Positions 12,155 to 25,300 of a stretch of DNA of 64,000 nt are shown here, piece by piece; within the stretch, counting starts at the first letter, position 1; each line of letters begins with the position of its first letter. This DNA comes from Arcuatula senhousia. Its lineage: Eukaryota > Mollusca > Bivalvia > Mytilida > Mytilidae. The translations under genes and the position numbers were made by a program. Location of the stretch: contig OZ020303.1 in the NCBI GenBank assembly GCA_963971305.1, positions 47,046,106-47,110,105 of the forward strand, written 5' to 3'. The notes beneath the pieces were generated by a model. It was not told where the DNA came from, made no database searches, and saw only the letters and a program-made list of their open reading frames with translations.

Positions 12155-12373
12155 CAGAGGTACCAATGGGGTATCCGAATGTCAAAAGTCCGAAAGGGCA
12201 GAGACAAAACCAGTTAACACCAACAAGAACAGGACAAAAACAAACAACATGTAAAACATGGAAACACAAAACAACTGAATATCAATCAACAACGCGAACT
12301 CCAGTCGAAACAAGAGTGAACTCAGGTGCTCCGGAAGAGTAAGCAGTTCCTGCTTGCTATAGCACACCCGTCG
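12155..12373 (-). repeat. pLTR-like direct repeat, 5' copy
   Basis: This is the 5' partner of the block at 8812-9029 (offset 3343 bases, one small indel). On the - strand it precedes the first coding block of the Naiad-type element. The arrangement repeat-endonuclease-RT-repeat is that of a complete Penelope-like insertion. Confidence 0.75.
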
Positions 12374-13244
12374 TTTATTGATGTTATATATCACTCCAGC
12401 CCCACACATATGTAAGTCTAGCTTTAATTTGGCATCCAATTTGGTGCCACTGCGCTCTTATTAAGGCGTTTCAACTTCTCGTTAGAACGTCTTTTAGTAA
12501 TGATTACAGAAGTTTAATGAAAGGCAAACTCGTTTTATAAATATGCCATATATATGACGATTTCCAAAGAATAAAATTAACTTGTATGGGTTTTAAAAAC
12601 GGAAAAAAATATTTCTTGTTGAGACCCTCTTATATCTATTTCAGACAAATCTCAGGACAAAATTGTAAACCTAGTATTTTGTCGTAACTTTCTTGCAATT
12701 AGGAATTCTGATGATAAATTAGTTTATAGTTTTGACTTGGTTTTAAATGTTTTAAATACAATTATCTTTATTTTATTGTTTTAAAAGACGTAGAAATAAA
12801 GCACTTTTATGTAGAAAATATAAAGACGAGTCAGCGGATCTTTGTAGAACTTAAATGTTACAACCAATATTAGATCCTGTTCAATACAAATGTTATTTAT
12901 CAGTTAAAGATCTCTAAAATTTTGAATGCTTTCCAATGTTAGAACTAACGAATTATCTCTTGGTCCTTTTCCAATTTAAAACAATAGATCACAAGCATGT
13001 CCAAATTCCATACAACCAGGAAGTCTACTTTAGAGACGACTCATTACATGGAATAAACGACTTGAATTTTGAAACCTGAGAAAATTGAAACTAATTGGTT
13101 TAATTATCTCAGGAAAAACCAAGGAGATAATTATGATTGCACAAAAAATCCCCAGTTATATAACCAGTTTAATAAATGTTATAATTACTAGTTGTTTCGT
13201 TGTCGAGTTTTTGGTTATATATATCGTATATACGAACCTTAAGG
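12374..13244. other. Upstream region of exon 1B, no recognised feature
   Basis: AT-rich, non-coding sequence between the Penelope-like element and the proximal first exon. It presumably holds the promoter and 5' UTR for exon 1B. I cannot identify a TATA box or initiator with confidence. Confidence 0.3.
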
Positions 13245-13311
13245 ATGATTTTGGTTTTAATTCTTTCTTGCGCTTTTTATATACATGTAAAAGGAACTTT
13301 AGGCCAAACAG
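13245..13311 (+). CDS. VWDE-like exon 1B: signal peptide
   Basis: The ATG at 13245 in context AAGGATGA opens MILVLILSCAFYIHVKG, a typical signal peptide, then TLGQTG at donor GTAAAA (phase 1). A longer frame in another register overlaps it (13085-13315) but ends in a stop at the donor, so it is the shadow. The LGQTG end, shared with exon 1A at 1794, supports both being real first exons. Confidence 0.75.
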
Positions 13312-16300
13312 GTAAAAATATTTCTTAACTTTTTCTACACATTAATTATTGTTATTCAAATAGTCCTTATATGTTGAACATCTTTATGGAAGGGCACTTA
13401 GGTGGGGGCTGAACATCTTAAAATGTTGTTACTATAAGAAGGCTTGGTGGCTCGTTGTTGGTACCCTTGCCGGCGTTCAATGGATGAGCACAGGCTGATG
13501 TTGGTCCAGACCCATTTTTGAGGTAGCCCGAAGCCCTGGTCTAATAAAATAAAGTATTGTAAAAAAGAATATCAAAATATTATTAATTGCTGTTAACAAA
13601 TATCAGAATTGGAACTATGGGAACTCGGTTAGCTTTAGGAAACTTTAAGACCCTTACATTTTATATTTAAATATTTATAGTTAGACCTACTTAAAACGTT
13701 AAGAATATATCATATAAGATATCAAATGTAAAATAATTTTACTATAACTAATGAGGGGTGGCGAATATCAATTTTAATGCCACGAGTCTCGAATAACGCC
13801 AGGATTCAACAAGTGCGCGGAACCCTAGCGTTATTCGACACGAGTGACATTAAAATTGATATTCGTCACCCCAAATTAGTTATACTATTTATTATATAGA
13901 TAATTTAAAAAAAAACCGCGACTAATCGATCATCAAAAAATGAAAACGAAAGAAGTTATTGATTGATGAATTGTGTATTGCGCACGAATCTGTGTTACGA
14001 ATTTTTCGCGGGAAACTTCACGAGGGTTAGATGAATTCGCACGCGAGTTAGATAAATCCTGTGATTAACTCCGTGAAAATCTAGAAATTTATTAAACTCG
14101 GAAATCACGATATTTCACCTATATCTATATGATAACCAAGTATAAAAATTAAACACGCTAACCTAATACGATAAAATAAAACTGAAGCTCCGACTCAGTC
14201 GAAACTTGGTATTTTAGGACTTTGTCGTAAAGCTGAAGCATACCAAGACTTTGGTATGGGCCAAATTCAGACAAAATAAGATAACACTTTGTACTTTAAT
14301 ACAATTTTTGTACCCAATCTACTGAATACTGAAAGACATTACGAACGGAATAAAAATAAGTGTTCAAAATTATCTCTTCCAAATTAACATTCACACTCCC
14401 CGCCTGACCATATCAACTTCATGTAAAAACGTCTTAGACAATGTGAGTTTAAACTTTGGTGTTTTTTGTTAATTTGATGAACAAGGGGACATTAAATTTG
14501 AATTAAATGAATCAAGCAAAAAAGAATAAATCTTGGATACAGATTTTAAAATTTATTGATGATCACACTCAGGGGCCTGCTTCCAGCCTTTGGTGTCGAG
14601 ATTCAAAAAGCCACCAGCTAGAAAAATCGTGTCTAGCTGATGTATCTTTGACTATAAACCCCAAAGAGCACCTGTTTTTTGAAGTTGGTTTTATTGCGCT
14701 AAAAATCACACTGCCTTGTGATTCCATGGTCCGGTAGAAACCCTTCACAAAGTGGGAGCGTAAAGTTAAACGATCGGATTGTATATTTTATTTATTATTT
14801 TTATTATTTTTATGAAAAATTTAGACTCTCGCTTTCATAATATAGCAAGGGCCAGAGTTTTTTATTACACACAAAAGTCTTAGACCATACGGCCTCCGTA
14901 ACCCATTATGCAAATTGAAAATGGTGGGGTGATTATCTTATCTCACTACAGAACAGACCATAAAACCAAATTAATGCAAACATGAACTACATTGTAAACT
15001 TTTAATCTTAATTATAAAAAAAGTTTATTGACTAATGAGGCGACGTAAAATCAATGTTATACTCTGAGATTGAGCTAATGAACTCGACATTTTTATTAGG
15101 TAATACTCCTAGGTCTTTTTCGTAAGTTTCTTTATTCATGTAGTAAAGGCTTATAGCAAGGTCGGTGGTTTCCTGTCGGTACTGCGGTTTCCTCGACCAT
15201 TTAAACTGACTACCTTATATGGCCAAGGTGTGTCAAAAATGGCGTTAAACCCTATAAACATAACTACATAAAATTCTAGAACAAGCCTGTAGTGGATAAC
15301 CCATGTAAACTCTGTGATAACGTAACTGGGTTCAATTCGATGTTTACAATTGCCAAAGTATAGTCTCTAAATACATGTATGTTTAGGTTCGAGACTAAGT
15401 CAAGTCATCAATAAACACTATGCTATGATATATTCAGATCAAATGAACAAGTATTTAATTTAGTTTCTTTTTATACTTTTAGATCCTTGTTCTAACTACA
15501 TGACCATTGATAACTTAAAAAGATCAGCTTCCTTTAACACCAGTTTTGATGACATCGCCATATCCGACGATCGACTTCCGGAAGGATGGTATAGAATAAC
15601 AAGCCTTTCTGGAGAGGAAATGCCAACCACCCCACCAGGCACATTTAAGTGTGGGACATTCTATCCAATCTGGCTAAATGGTATGCTTTTACTATATCTA
15701 TAATGAAGTGAAGCTTATCAATCAATCTCTCATTTGCTGAAAATTTTCCATAAGCTTTTTAACTAATTGTCATTTTCATGCATTATAGCGATCAAGTATG
15801 TTGATTTTCTTTGATGACTTCGCCAAATCATTTATTGTTTGAAGTGTTGTGTCGGATTTTAGATCGACATGTTTTTTTTCTTTAGTCGATTGATAATTCT
15901 CAGCTAGCTGTCAGTAACAGCGAGTGTTCCATAGAGAGTTTCTTTACCATTCGTTTGTTCTTATTGTATTTTGTATAAGGCACACTCTAGTGGAATTGAA
16001 CTTTGATCGATTTGAATTATATTGTGTGTTAATTTGTGTTCTTTGTCTGGGAATATTGGTTGAAGGGAAGGTTGAGTCCCAAAAATCTACTTTAACCCCG
16101 CAGCATTTTATATGTTCCTGTCCTAAGCCAGGGATCTTAAACAAAGTTTTTCTTTGTACTTGTCTTCTTGATGTTTTCTATTCATGGTTTAAGAAAGGGG
16201 TCTATCTGCAACTGTTTCGAAACTATATTCGAATTATATGCATTTTATTTAGGCCATGGGCCATTTGCAGAACGGCGAGCAGTGGCTACTGGCCTTGTCG

Positions 16301-19300
16301 AAGGCTGCTGACGGTTATCCACTGTGGTTTTTCTAAATTACCACTTATCCCACATCTTATTATTATCTATTGTATATTTTTGTTAAGTTTTGCCAAAAAC
16401 AATATCTAATGATGGTAAACTGGCTTAAAAAATTATGTCGTTGAATATTCGGAAATTTGGTATATTTTGGTCGAAAAATGAGAATGTCATTGAGTAATTT
16501 ATGTTATTTATATATATTAAACAGGAATCCTTCCGACAACAATCAATGAACAGGTGTCCGTTGCGGTATGTGTTCAAACCTTCACGGATACATGTGGTCA
16601 TTCATGGAACATAAATATCAGAAGATGTGAAAATTTTCTGCTATATGACCTGGTTCAAAGTACTTTGGCCCAATCAGCCTACTGCTTTGGTAAGTCGGTA
16701 TTCTGCCATTTTAAGAATAATAGAAAAAAAACATTGCTTTATTTTGAAAATCATAAAATTAAGTTTCTATCGCTTAATTTCCAGATAAGTCATCGTTAAC
16801 CTTTAGTTTTTCTTGAAATGTTCATATGACATAAGAAGAATATCATTATATAGTCGGTGTTTTACTCAATTACACTATTGTAACTGGTCAGAGGTATAAT
16901 GAAAGACATCTTGGACTGTTCATTGAATGTTCTCAAAACACCGAGAAAATTGCGCTTCACCTTACCAGCTTAATGAGATTAAGCTTTATAATTTATCCAG
17001 GTACAACAGTGCGATGTGCCGAGGGAGAATTTTCGGAAACAGGATTTAGCCCAGGATGCACAAGTAAGAAACACTGTAGATACATTAATTTTATGATGCA
17101 TTACGTTGCTTTTCGTAAAATTTTGAATTTTTTAGTTTTCTTTGTAAAATATAAAAGTGGGTTTTCATGACTCAATAACATGAATAAGGTCATCAGATAA
17201 AATCCTCATTTCCTATAGTTCCACAAAAATAGCGATGTTTTGAGAGCTTTAAAATTGAAAGGTTTAGAAAACAGAGCACAGAAGTGGGCAACAATAATCC
17301 GGTTAACTTTCTTATGCTGTATATACAAATTTCATACATGTATCAGGTGCGTTTGAATCAAAAACATTGGAAGGTAAAAAATTTAAAAAAGTATGGAAAG
17401 AAATTAAACTTGAACCGCTGTGAACCGCTCTGCCTATTCAAACTCACATTAAACATAGACACTTCTATTATCTTTTCCGTTGTTGTCTTATAGCCGATGT
17501 TCCAACGGAAATGTTTTCACCCACTGTTGTCTCTGGCCTAGCCGAAAGTACGGTATTTAATCCGCAAATTGGCCCAAGCCTAGTGCCAGTGTTTCGATGC
17601 TCGTTTGGTGACGTTCCAGGCCAAACATATGCATACGATATCTATTGGTATATAAATGAGAAAAGTGTTGTTACTCTTCCAAGACTATCTTATGCTGATG
17701 TAGACAGCCAGGGTTTGTTGCTTCCAACACATTGGGTGAATACCTACAGGTTGAATATGGTGGTATGTTAATAGTTTATATAAGTTATTTAGTTTTTAAA
17801 TCTGATGAGTGAACATGTACAAAAAATGCTTGCATATATGAATTAAGTATGAAGCTGTTAAAACTTGTATTTAAATATTCATTTGAAAAATATTTAGTTT
17901 GTGTTTTACTGCACGTCATTTTTCGCGATTTTTGTTGACTGTATCATGCAGCTAAAAACTGTTCTAAGTCATAAATACTTGGTCTTGTTAACGAAATACA
18001 AAGTACCAACACTGGTATAAATAAGCGGTTAATTTGGTTATGCTGCAAATTCATATTTCAAGTCGTAATCTCTTATTAATAGCATTTTAAATGAACAAAT
18101 CGGAAGGGGGAAAACCCATAAAATGGAATGAACAGCTCTCGTACCAAAAATGTTCGGCAAAAAGCCAAATCTAGCACCGATGTTGTTAATTGAATAAATG
18201 AAGCTTATTTGTAATTAAAATAAAGAATCGTTGCATCGAAGATAGTTACCAGAATGGGAAACACCAATATCACCAATGTAAGTACAAGAAAAAATTGATT
18301 TTGTATTAAAAGAATTTAAAACACAGAATACCGAGGCGGGTATACAAACGAATAATTTCGTTTAAAAATCAGACCAATTGATAATTTAGAAAATATTGGT
18401 TGCTTATAAAATTCGTATTGGGCAAGTCCGAATACTGGGATTGTCATTACCTTTTTTGAATGTCTGTGGTTTTGAACCAATAAAGGTAATAACAAAATTA
18501 CCGAACTTATGAATCAAGTCTTTATTAAAATCTGTCAAAGTAAAAAAATATCTGGATTTCGTTTAACAGGAAGTAGGTGAGTAACAAACCTGAAATCAAA
18601 GCCCACGTTATGGGATCTCACCACGATGCCGTATATCATATATCAAGTAGCTATGATAAGTAGTTGCTGAGAAAACTGTTTCGAAAATTTGTTCACAACT
18701 CAATCGCCTGCCCGACATTATAACATTTTATAACCTGGATTTTTCTATCCGTGAAATCCGACGTAAAAATACAAAACAATTAAAAAAGTGGGTGTCTATA
18801 AACGTTTCATTTAGTTAAACGGAATTTAGCGCGCTATAAAACCTGTTCCATTATGCGGTTTGCACCAGTTGAACCTTAGATTCGTGTTCCATTATCTGGT
18901 ACAGCACAAGCGGTTTGCAACAAAAGACGAACCAGACGAACCGATGACAACACAAAATAAACCAGTATGATCCGCATAATGGAAAGCAACCCAACCATTT
19001 TATTTGAAATACCTGTACCAAGTCTATAATTTTTCCGGTATGCCTTCCATGTTTTGTCTTATCTCTTGGACATTGAGATTGATCTTAAGTTCGGTAATTT
19101 TGCTATAACATTTATTTGGCTATGCTGTATACTGGGTGCGCATATTTGAAGGAGCTACTTCTCATCAGCAGAACTCAAAGAAAAAAACGATGAAGGTTGC
19201 TTGGTATTCTATTATTACAAAGAACATCCAAACGTTTCCCTTCTATTTCAGGTTAAATGTTCAGTACGCGCAAGACTTTCTCCTACATCTGTACCAGGCC

Positions 19301-22300
19301 ATTTTCATGAAAGCCCATGGTTTGCAGCTGGGATAAAAGTAAGCATTTGGTCTTTAGATATGAGACAAAAAATATTCCGTCTTTTGAACAAATTTTGTGA
19401 CATTCCTGGAGACTTACTACTTCGTGGGATAAGAATGTATGCCTTTGTTTTTATTTGTACTGTACTTGAAAAAGATAAGGATTTCACATTAAATTACATA
19501 ACCAATATATTTTTTGTCTCAATATTTATTTAAGGTGAATACTAGAAATTATATGTAATATAAACATGATACAGGCTATGATTTTTAGTTACAGATTAAG
19601 TTGTAAGAAAGGGTACATCATAGAATGAGGACTCTTTTCACATTTTTTTTCGCCAAAAAACTACATCTTCAAAATAAAACACTTTATATCACATTTAAAA
19701 TGAATATTAAAAGATTGGTCTTGTTTTCTAATTCTGAATTAAAAGTTTACAACTGGGACCAAATGCCGAGCGAAGCGATGCGTATATAATTTTGGTAAAC
19801 TTTTCGGAAATCAAATTGATTTCAAACAAGCAGTTTGGGCAAAAACTAGGTGCTTTTAGAAAAAAAACCCCAGGGCGTTTTAGGAATTCGCCTTGAATTT
19901 ATAAATCATTAGGAAAATTAGAGCTACCTCTAAAATGTAGGAAAACAAGAGGCTCCCAAGAGCCTGAATCGCTCACCTGAACTACACAGATACATATATT
20001 TGTAGATATTATTGTGCTTAACCATATGCGATTTAAATTTATGAAATATCTTGGTTAGTTTTCAAGATATTGGGCTTAATAAGTGCAAATTTGGCAAAAA
20101 TTAGGAAAAAGAATAATAACTCCCACATCAGCAGTCAGATCTTTTCCGAAATTTCAGGACAGGTAAATCTTATTATGCTGATCACTTTTGATTCTTGCAC
20201 AATTTTGATATCTGAAACCAGTTTTGAGTTATTAGCAATAAAATGAAATTTGCCCCTAGGTTCTACTTTTAGCCATGGTGGCCATGTTTTTTTACGAATC
20301 AAAAATCTTAACGATAGAGTTGTAGCATATAAGCTATCAAACAGTGTGCCATGTTAAGATGCAGTTGGTCTTACTGTTTCAGACAAGTCGAGGGGATAAG
20401 TAATAAACAATGGTAAATATTGACGCTTTAAGGGCCATAACTCCTAAAAGATATGGTTCTACAGCTTTGACCTAATTACATGAATTGTAGATCTTGATGT
20501 GCTTAATCATATGCAATTTGAATTTTTGAAATATCTTGTATAGTTTTCAAGATAAAGGGCTAAATAAGTGAAAAATTTTGAAAAAATCCAGAAAAAGGGC
20601 AATAACTCCTATGTCGTTTGTTGGATCTTCCTGAAAATTTCATAGCAGGTAGATCTTGAGATGCTTATCACTTTTGTCTCCCATCATAATTTTGATATCT
20701 GTTACTGTTTTTGAGTTATTTGCAAAAAACTGTAATTTGACCCCTATGTTCTATTTTAAGCCATAGAGGCCATATTTTCTGACGAATCAAAAATCCGAAC
20801 AACAGAATTGTAGCATTAATGCTATTTAACAACTGTGCCAAGTTTGGTTGAAGTTCGATGTATGGTGTCAGACAAGTTAATCTTTGAAATTCAGGGTAAA
20901 AGTAATGAAAAATGGTAAATTTTGACGCTTTAAGGGCCATAACTCCTAAAAGAAATGGTTCTACAGCTTTGACCTAATTACATAAAATGTAGATCTTGAT
21001 GTGCTTAATCATATGCAATTTGAATTTTTAAAATATCTTGTATAGTTTTCAAGATATAGGGCTAAATAAGTGCAAAATTTTGAAAAAATCCAGAAAAAGG
21101 GCAATAACTCCTACATCGGTTGTTAGATCTTCTTGAAAATTTCAGGGCAGGAAGATCTTGAGGTGCTGATCACTTTTATCCTTGCCAGAATTTTGATATC
21201 TGTTACCGTTTTTGAGTTATTTGCAAAAAACTGCAATTTATCCCTATGTTCTATTTTTAGCCATGGCGGACATGTTTTTCAACGAATCAAAAATCCCCAC
21301 GCTAATTTTATACTACCTATGCTAATTAACAACTGTGCCAAATTTAAAAGCCATTGGACTTATGGTGTTAGAGGAGTTAACGTTTGAAAAATGTTAACGA
21401 CGACGGACGACGACGGACGACGGACGACGGACGACGACGGACGCCAAGTGATGGCAATAGCTCACATGGACCTTTGGTCCAGGTGAGCTAAAAAAGGAAT
21501 ATTTGTGTTGATTGAAAGCTTGCATTGACTGATTCATTGGGGGGAGGGGTTTACGATTATGGTTCCTCCTCTGATTTCAATAAAAGAAATTTTACATTCT
21601 TAACTTGTATCACAAAAATACATTTTATTTTTTAAATGTGAATCTTTAAAGCTATTTCTTTTGTTCAAACATTTTCAGCCAGAGAAAACCGTTTATCACA
21701 TAAAAGAAGGTGAAGAAATTGCGATAAAGTTTACATCTTCCGTTGGCGTTGGGTGCATTGGTTCAGCAGATAATATAAAGCCACATTGTTTTGAAACGCT
21801 CAAAGTATCGCAACCACGTTACCAAAACAACCCTTCAGAATGTACCACCAACATACAGTCAGAATCACTGGCTTTTGAGACCCAAAACTGTGGTATCACA
21901 CTGTCTTCTGTCAACTGGGACCAAGAATTTTATCTTAATGTCACTGGATATGTAGACAACATTTATAATGAAAAGGACAGAACTGGAAATATTAGGCTAC
22001 AAACAGGGAGTGAAAGTGCTACTGATTTGTCTGGTGTTTGGAATTCTGTAACAATACCAGATATTCAGGTTTGTTTTACAAAGTAATTCAAGGAAAATAA
22101 GCAAATTCCTGGCAAGTTAGTTGGTAACATGATGATCTACCTTATGTCCCTGTCACATTTCTATGGGACCATCAAGTTAATTTCGTGTTCACCTGTCAAT
22201 TATCATATTGTTTTGAAATTAAGCCGGGTGGTTTGGCTGGTAATGTTTGTCCCTAGCTGCGATGTTTAGACCTGCCGTACTGTAATCATGATAATAATCC

Positions 22301-25300
22301 TATTACTTCCCGATTTGGGTGCTGGGCATCTGTGCCACAATGGCACATTATTTCATTGGTTAGCCTGAGTTATTGGTATTTATTTTGGAGAAGCAGAATT
22401 AATAGTGCTGTACATAATATCTGAAAGATATGCTTCCTCCAGTAACACAACAAGCTTAACTCTCTATAGTTACTGTAGTAATCAAGAGCCACTTAATTTA
22501 AATATGTTGAATAGCATGATAAGCCTTTTAATAGTAGGTCTTAATTCATTCACAGAATCCATAATGTTTGTCGAGGAACTAATTGTGACCTGATATTCAG
22601 AATTCTGTGTCATACTAGAAAGCTCTTTATCACATCATTTTCCTTATAAGACATTAAAATGCTCTAAAACATCTACTATTAGGGTCTTTTACACACCCAA
22701 AAAAGTAAATATTTGAAAAAAAATCAGTTTTCTAAAATAGGCATAATTGTTTGATTATCATTGTAAAGTAATATGAGATAGGTACACCTGTTTGAGGGAC
22801 TACAGTCGTAACTTGGACTTCGTAAAAAATATTGGTTTTGCATTACCATTGCATGTACTGTCTGTTTATTCTATAGTGACTAGTCATGTAGTGAGGTCTG
22901 CGTCTTGTGATACACAACGTGTCCAGTCGGCTGCTGGTCTGAATGACCAGTCACTCACAGTTGTGGTGTGTTTCTTTACAACCCCAGTCTAGTTTCATTG
23001 CGGTTCAAAAATATTTTTTATATAAATAAACCCGCACTTTGTCTAAATAGGGTCAAAATTAAACTTGGCCAAACACCCATGCATATACTGCAGGGATTGG
23101 GAAGATATTTGTAGCAAAGGGCCATTTACCACTTTTTTCATAGAAATCTCAAAATTTCAAGGGGCCATTTCTTAATATTCTATATAAATTTTTCAGATGA
23201 AAGGGGGCCATTTTCATTTTTGATGTGCCATTGGCCAATGGCCCCCTGCCTTCCCAATCCCTGATTATTATAGTTGGAGTTGCCTTTCAGTGAATATTCT
23301 GTCGTCTGCCATTTTTGTTTTGGTTACGTCACAAAGTGGGTTACGAGAGCGTTTGACTATGAACTTCAATAGAAATATTTAAAAAACTTTTAGCAATATG
23401 TAAAATAGCTAAAAATAGGTTTTATTTGTAGAAAACATTATTTAAAATGATTGGGTATTTTTAGAAATTAGAATGAAAACGTTTTTAAAAAGTGACATGA
23501 AATTTGACTGCCAGTACTAACTATAGAAGTCATGTGACTTCTGCACATGACTTCATACAAATACACTTGGGGATTTCTACCGGTAAAAGGGACTTATGTA
23601 AAGCAAAATAGTGTCCTATGAAATTGTGTCCACCCTGCCATACTAAACACTGAAAAATCTAGAGGACAAAATTTCATATCTCTTAAGCGTTTTATTCCGT
23701 CCTCGGACTTCATCATAGGAGTGAATACCACTCAAGACAATATTTCACAGCAGACACTATTTTATGTTACACTTACGTCCCTTATAATCTGAACATCCTT
23801 TCATGTATGTTTAAAGGGCGGACTCCGAGTTAATGACCTCACACGTGGATGAGAGACCTTAATAGGGCCACATCAAGCCCTCTCGCTTATTATTTATAAT
23901 TCTAGTAAATATAATTATACCCCCGCTTCGAAGAAGAAGGGATCTACTGGTTTACCTCTATCCGTCTGTGCTTCCGTCCTTCCGTCCGTCCGCAACATAA
24001 CTTTCGTTACAGTTTTCTCAGCAACTACATGTCACAGTGACTTGAAATTTGGTATATGAGTTCAGTGTGAGGTCTTTTATCGCGAGTACCGAAATAAAGG
24101 TCTGTCAAATGTCTATTTCCTGTTGAATGACTTAGTCAATTTTCAACATTACTAGTCAATTGTTATAAATTTTCGTAACATATTTCTCAGCAACTACACA
24201 TCACATTGACTTGAAATTAGTTATATGAGTTCAGTATGAATTCCTTTATCGCGAGTACCGAAAAAAGATCTGTCAGATATGTACTTCCTGTTTACTGACT
24301 TAGTTAATTTCCAACATTAGTAGTCAATTGTTGAAAATTTTCGTAACATTTTTCTCAGCAACTGAATATGACAGTGACTTGAAATTCGGTATATGAGTTC
24401 AGTATGAGGTCCTTTATCGCGAGTATTGAAAAAAAGTCTGTCAGATATCTACTTCCTGTTTACTGACTTAGTTAATTTCCAACATTACTAGTCAATTGTT
24501 GAAAATTTTCGTAACATTTTTCTCAGCAACTGAATATGACAGTGACTTGAAATTCGGTAAATGAGTTCAATATGAGGTCCTTTATCGCGAGTATTGAAAA
24601 AAAGTCTGTCTGATATATATACTTTCTGTTTACTGACTAAGTCAATTTTTAACATTACTATAGTCAATTGTTGAAAATTTTTGTAACATTTTTATCTCAG
24701 CAACTACATATGACAGTGACTTGAAATATGGTATATGAAGTCAGTATGAGGTCTTTTATTGCGAGTATCGAAATAAGTTCTTTATGATATCTACTTCCTG
24801 TTTACCGACATAGTTCATTTTGGGGGTAGCAGGGGTATACTGAGTGAGTAGTAGCTCACAGATTCCTTGTTATTGCAGGTTTTTGTTGCAGATAAAGACT
24901 CTTCTCTTACAAGCAGACAATGTAGTAGTTGGAATGATCCTATATATAGAACAGCTGATGGGAAACGTTACTCGAAGCACTATTCCGGGGAGTATATTCT
25001 TTATAGACACAAGAAATATCCATATTGGGTAAATATTTAAATATCTATTCAATTGAGTAGGCATGAATTGATCTACAACATTAGTATCAATATATCATTT
25101 CGTGTTTTCTAACTTGAAAATCCTCGAACATTTGTCGAATATAATCGATTTGTATCATATTTTTCTCTGAATCCAATTGCACGACTGAGAGCAATGATAA
25201 ATGGTCTACACTACTTTTTGTTTTTGGTTTCTAATTGTGGATTTTAAATCTTAAGCTATAAGGTATTGCCTATATCATGTTAAACTACAGCTTGCTCTTG

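Larger units (their letters stand above)
13312..15482 (+). other. Intron 1 (from exon 1B) with foldback and SINE-like repeat
   Basis: Non-coding. It holds the foldback element at 13741-14045 and a short SINE-like block at 15140-15265. The open frame at 14507-14737 has no recognisable domain and no splice signals that would join the gene, so I treat it as chance. Confidence 0.5.

Noticed and set aside
13085..13315. 76-codon frame starting upstream of exon 1B
   Set aside because: It overlaps the signal-peptide exon in another register and ends in a stop exactly at the GT donor. The frame starting at 13245 has the leader, the LGQTG match and the right phase.
13440..13520. tRNA-like block (GGCTCGTTGTTGG...)
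   Set aside because: I could not fold a cloverleaf or find proper A and B boxes.
14507..14737. 76-codon ORF in intron 1
   Set aside because: No domain, no acceptor in phase 1, and the D8C exon order is complete without it.
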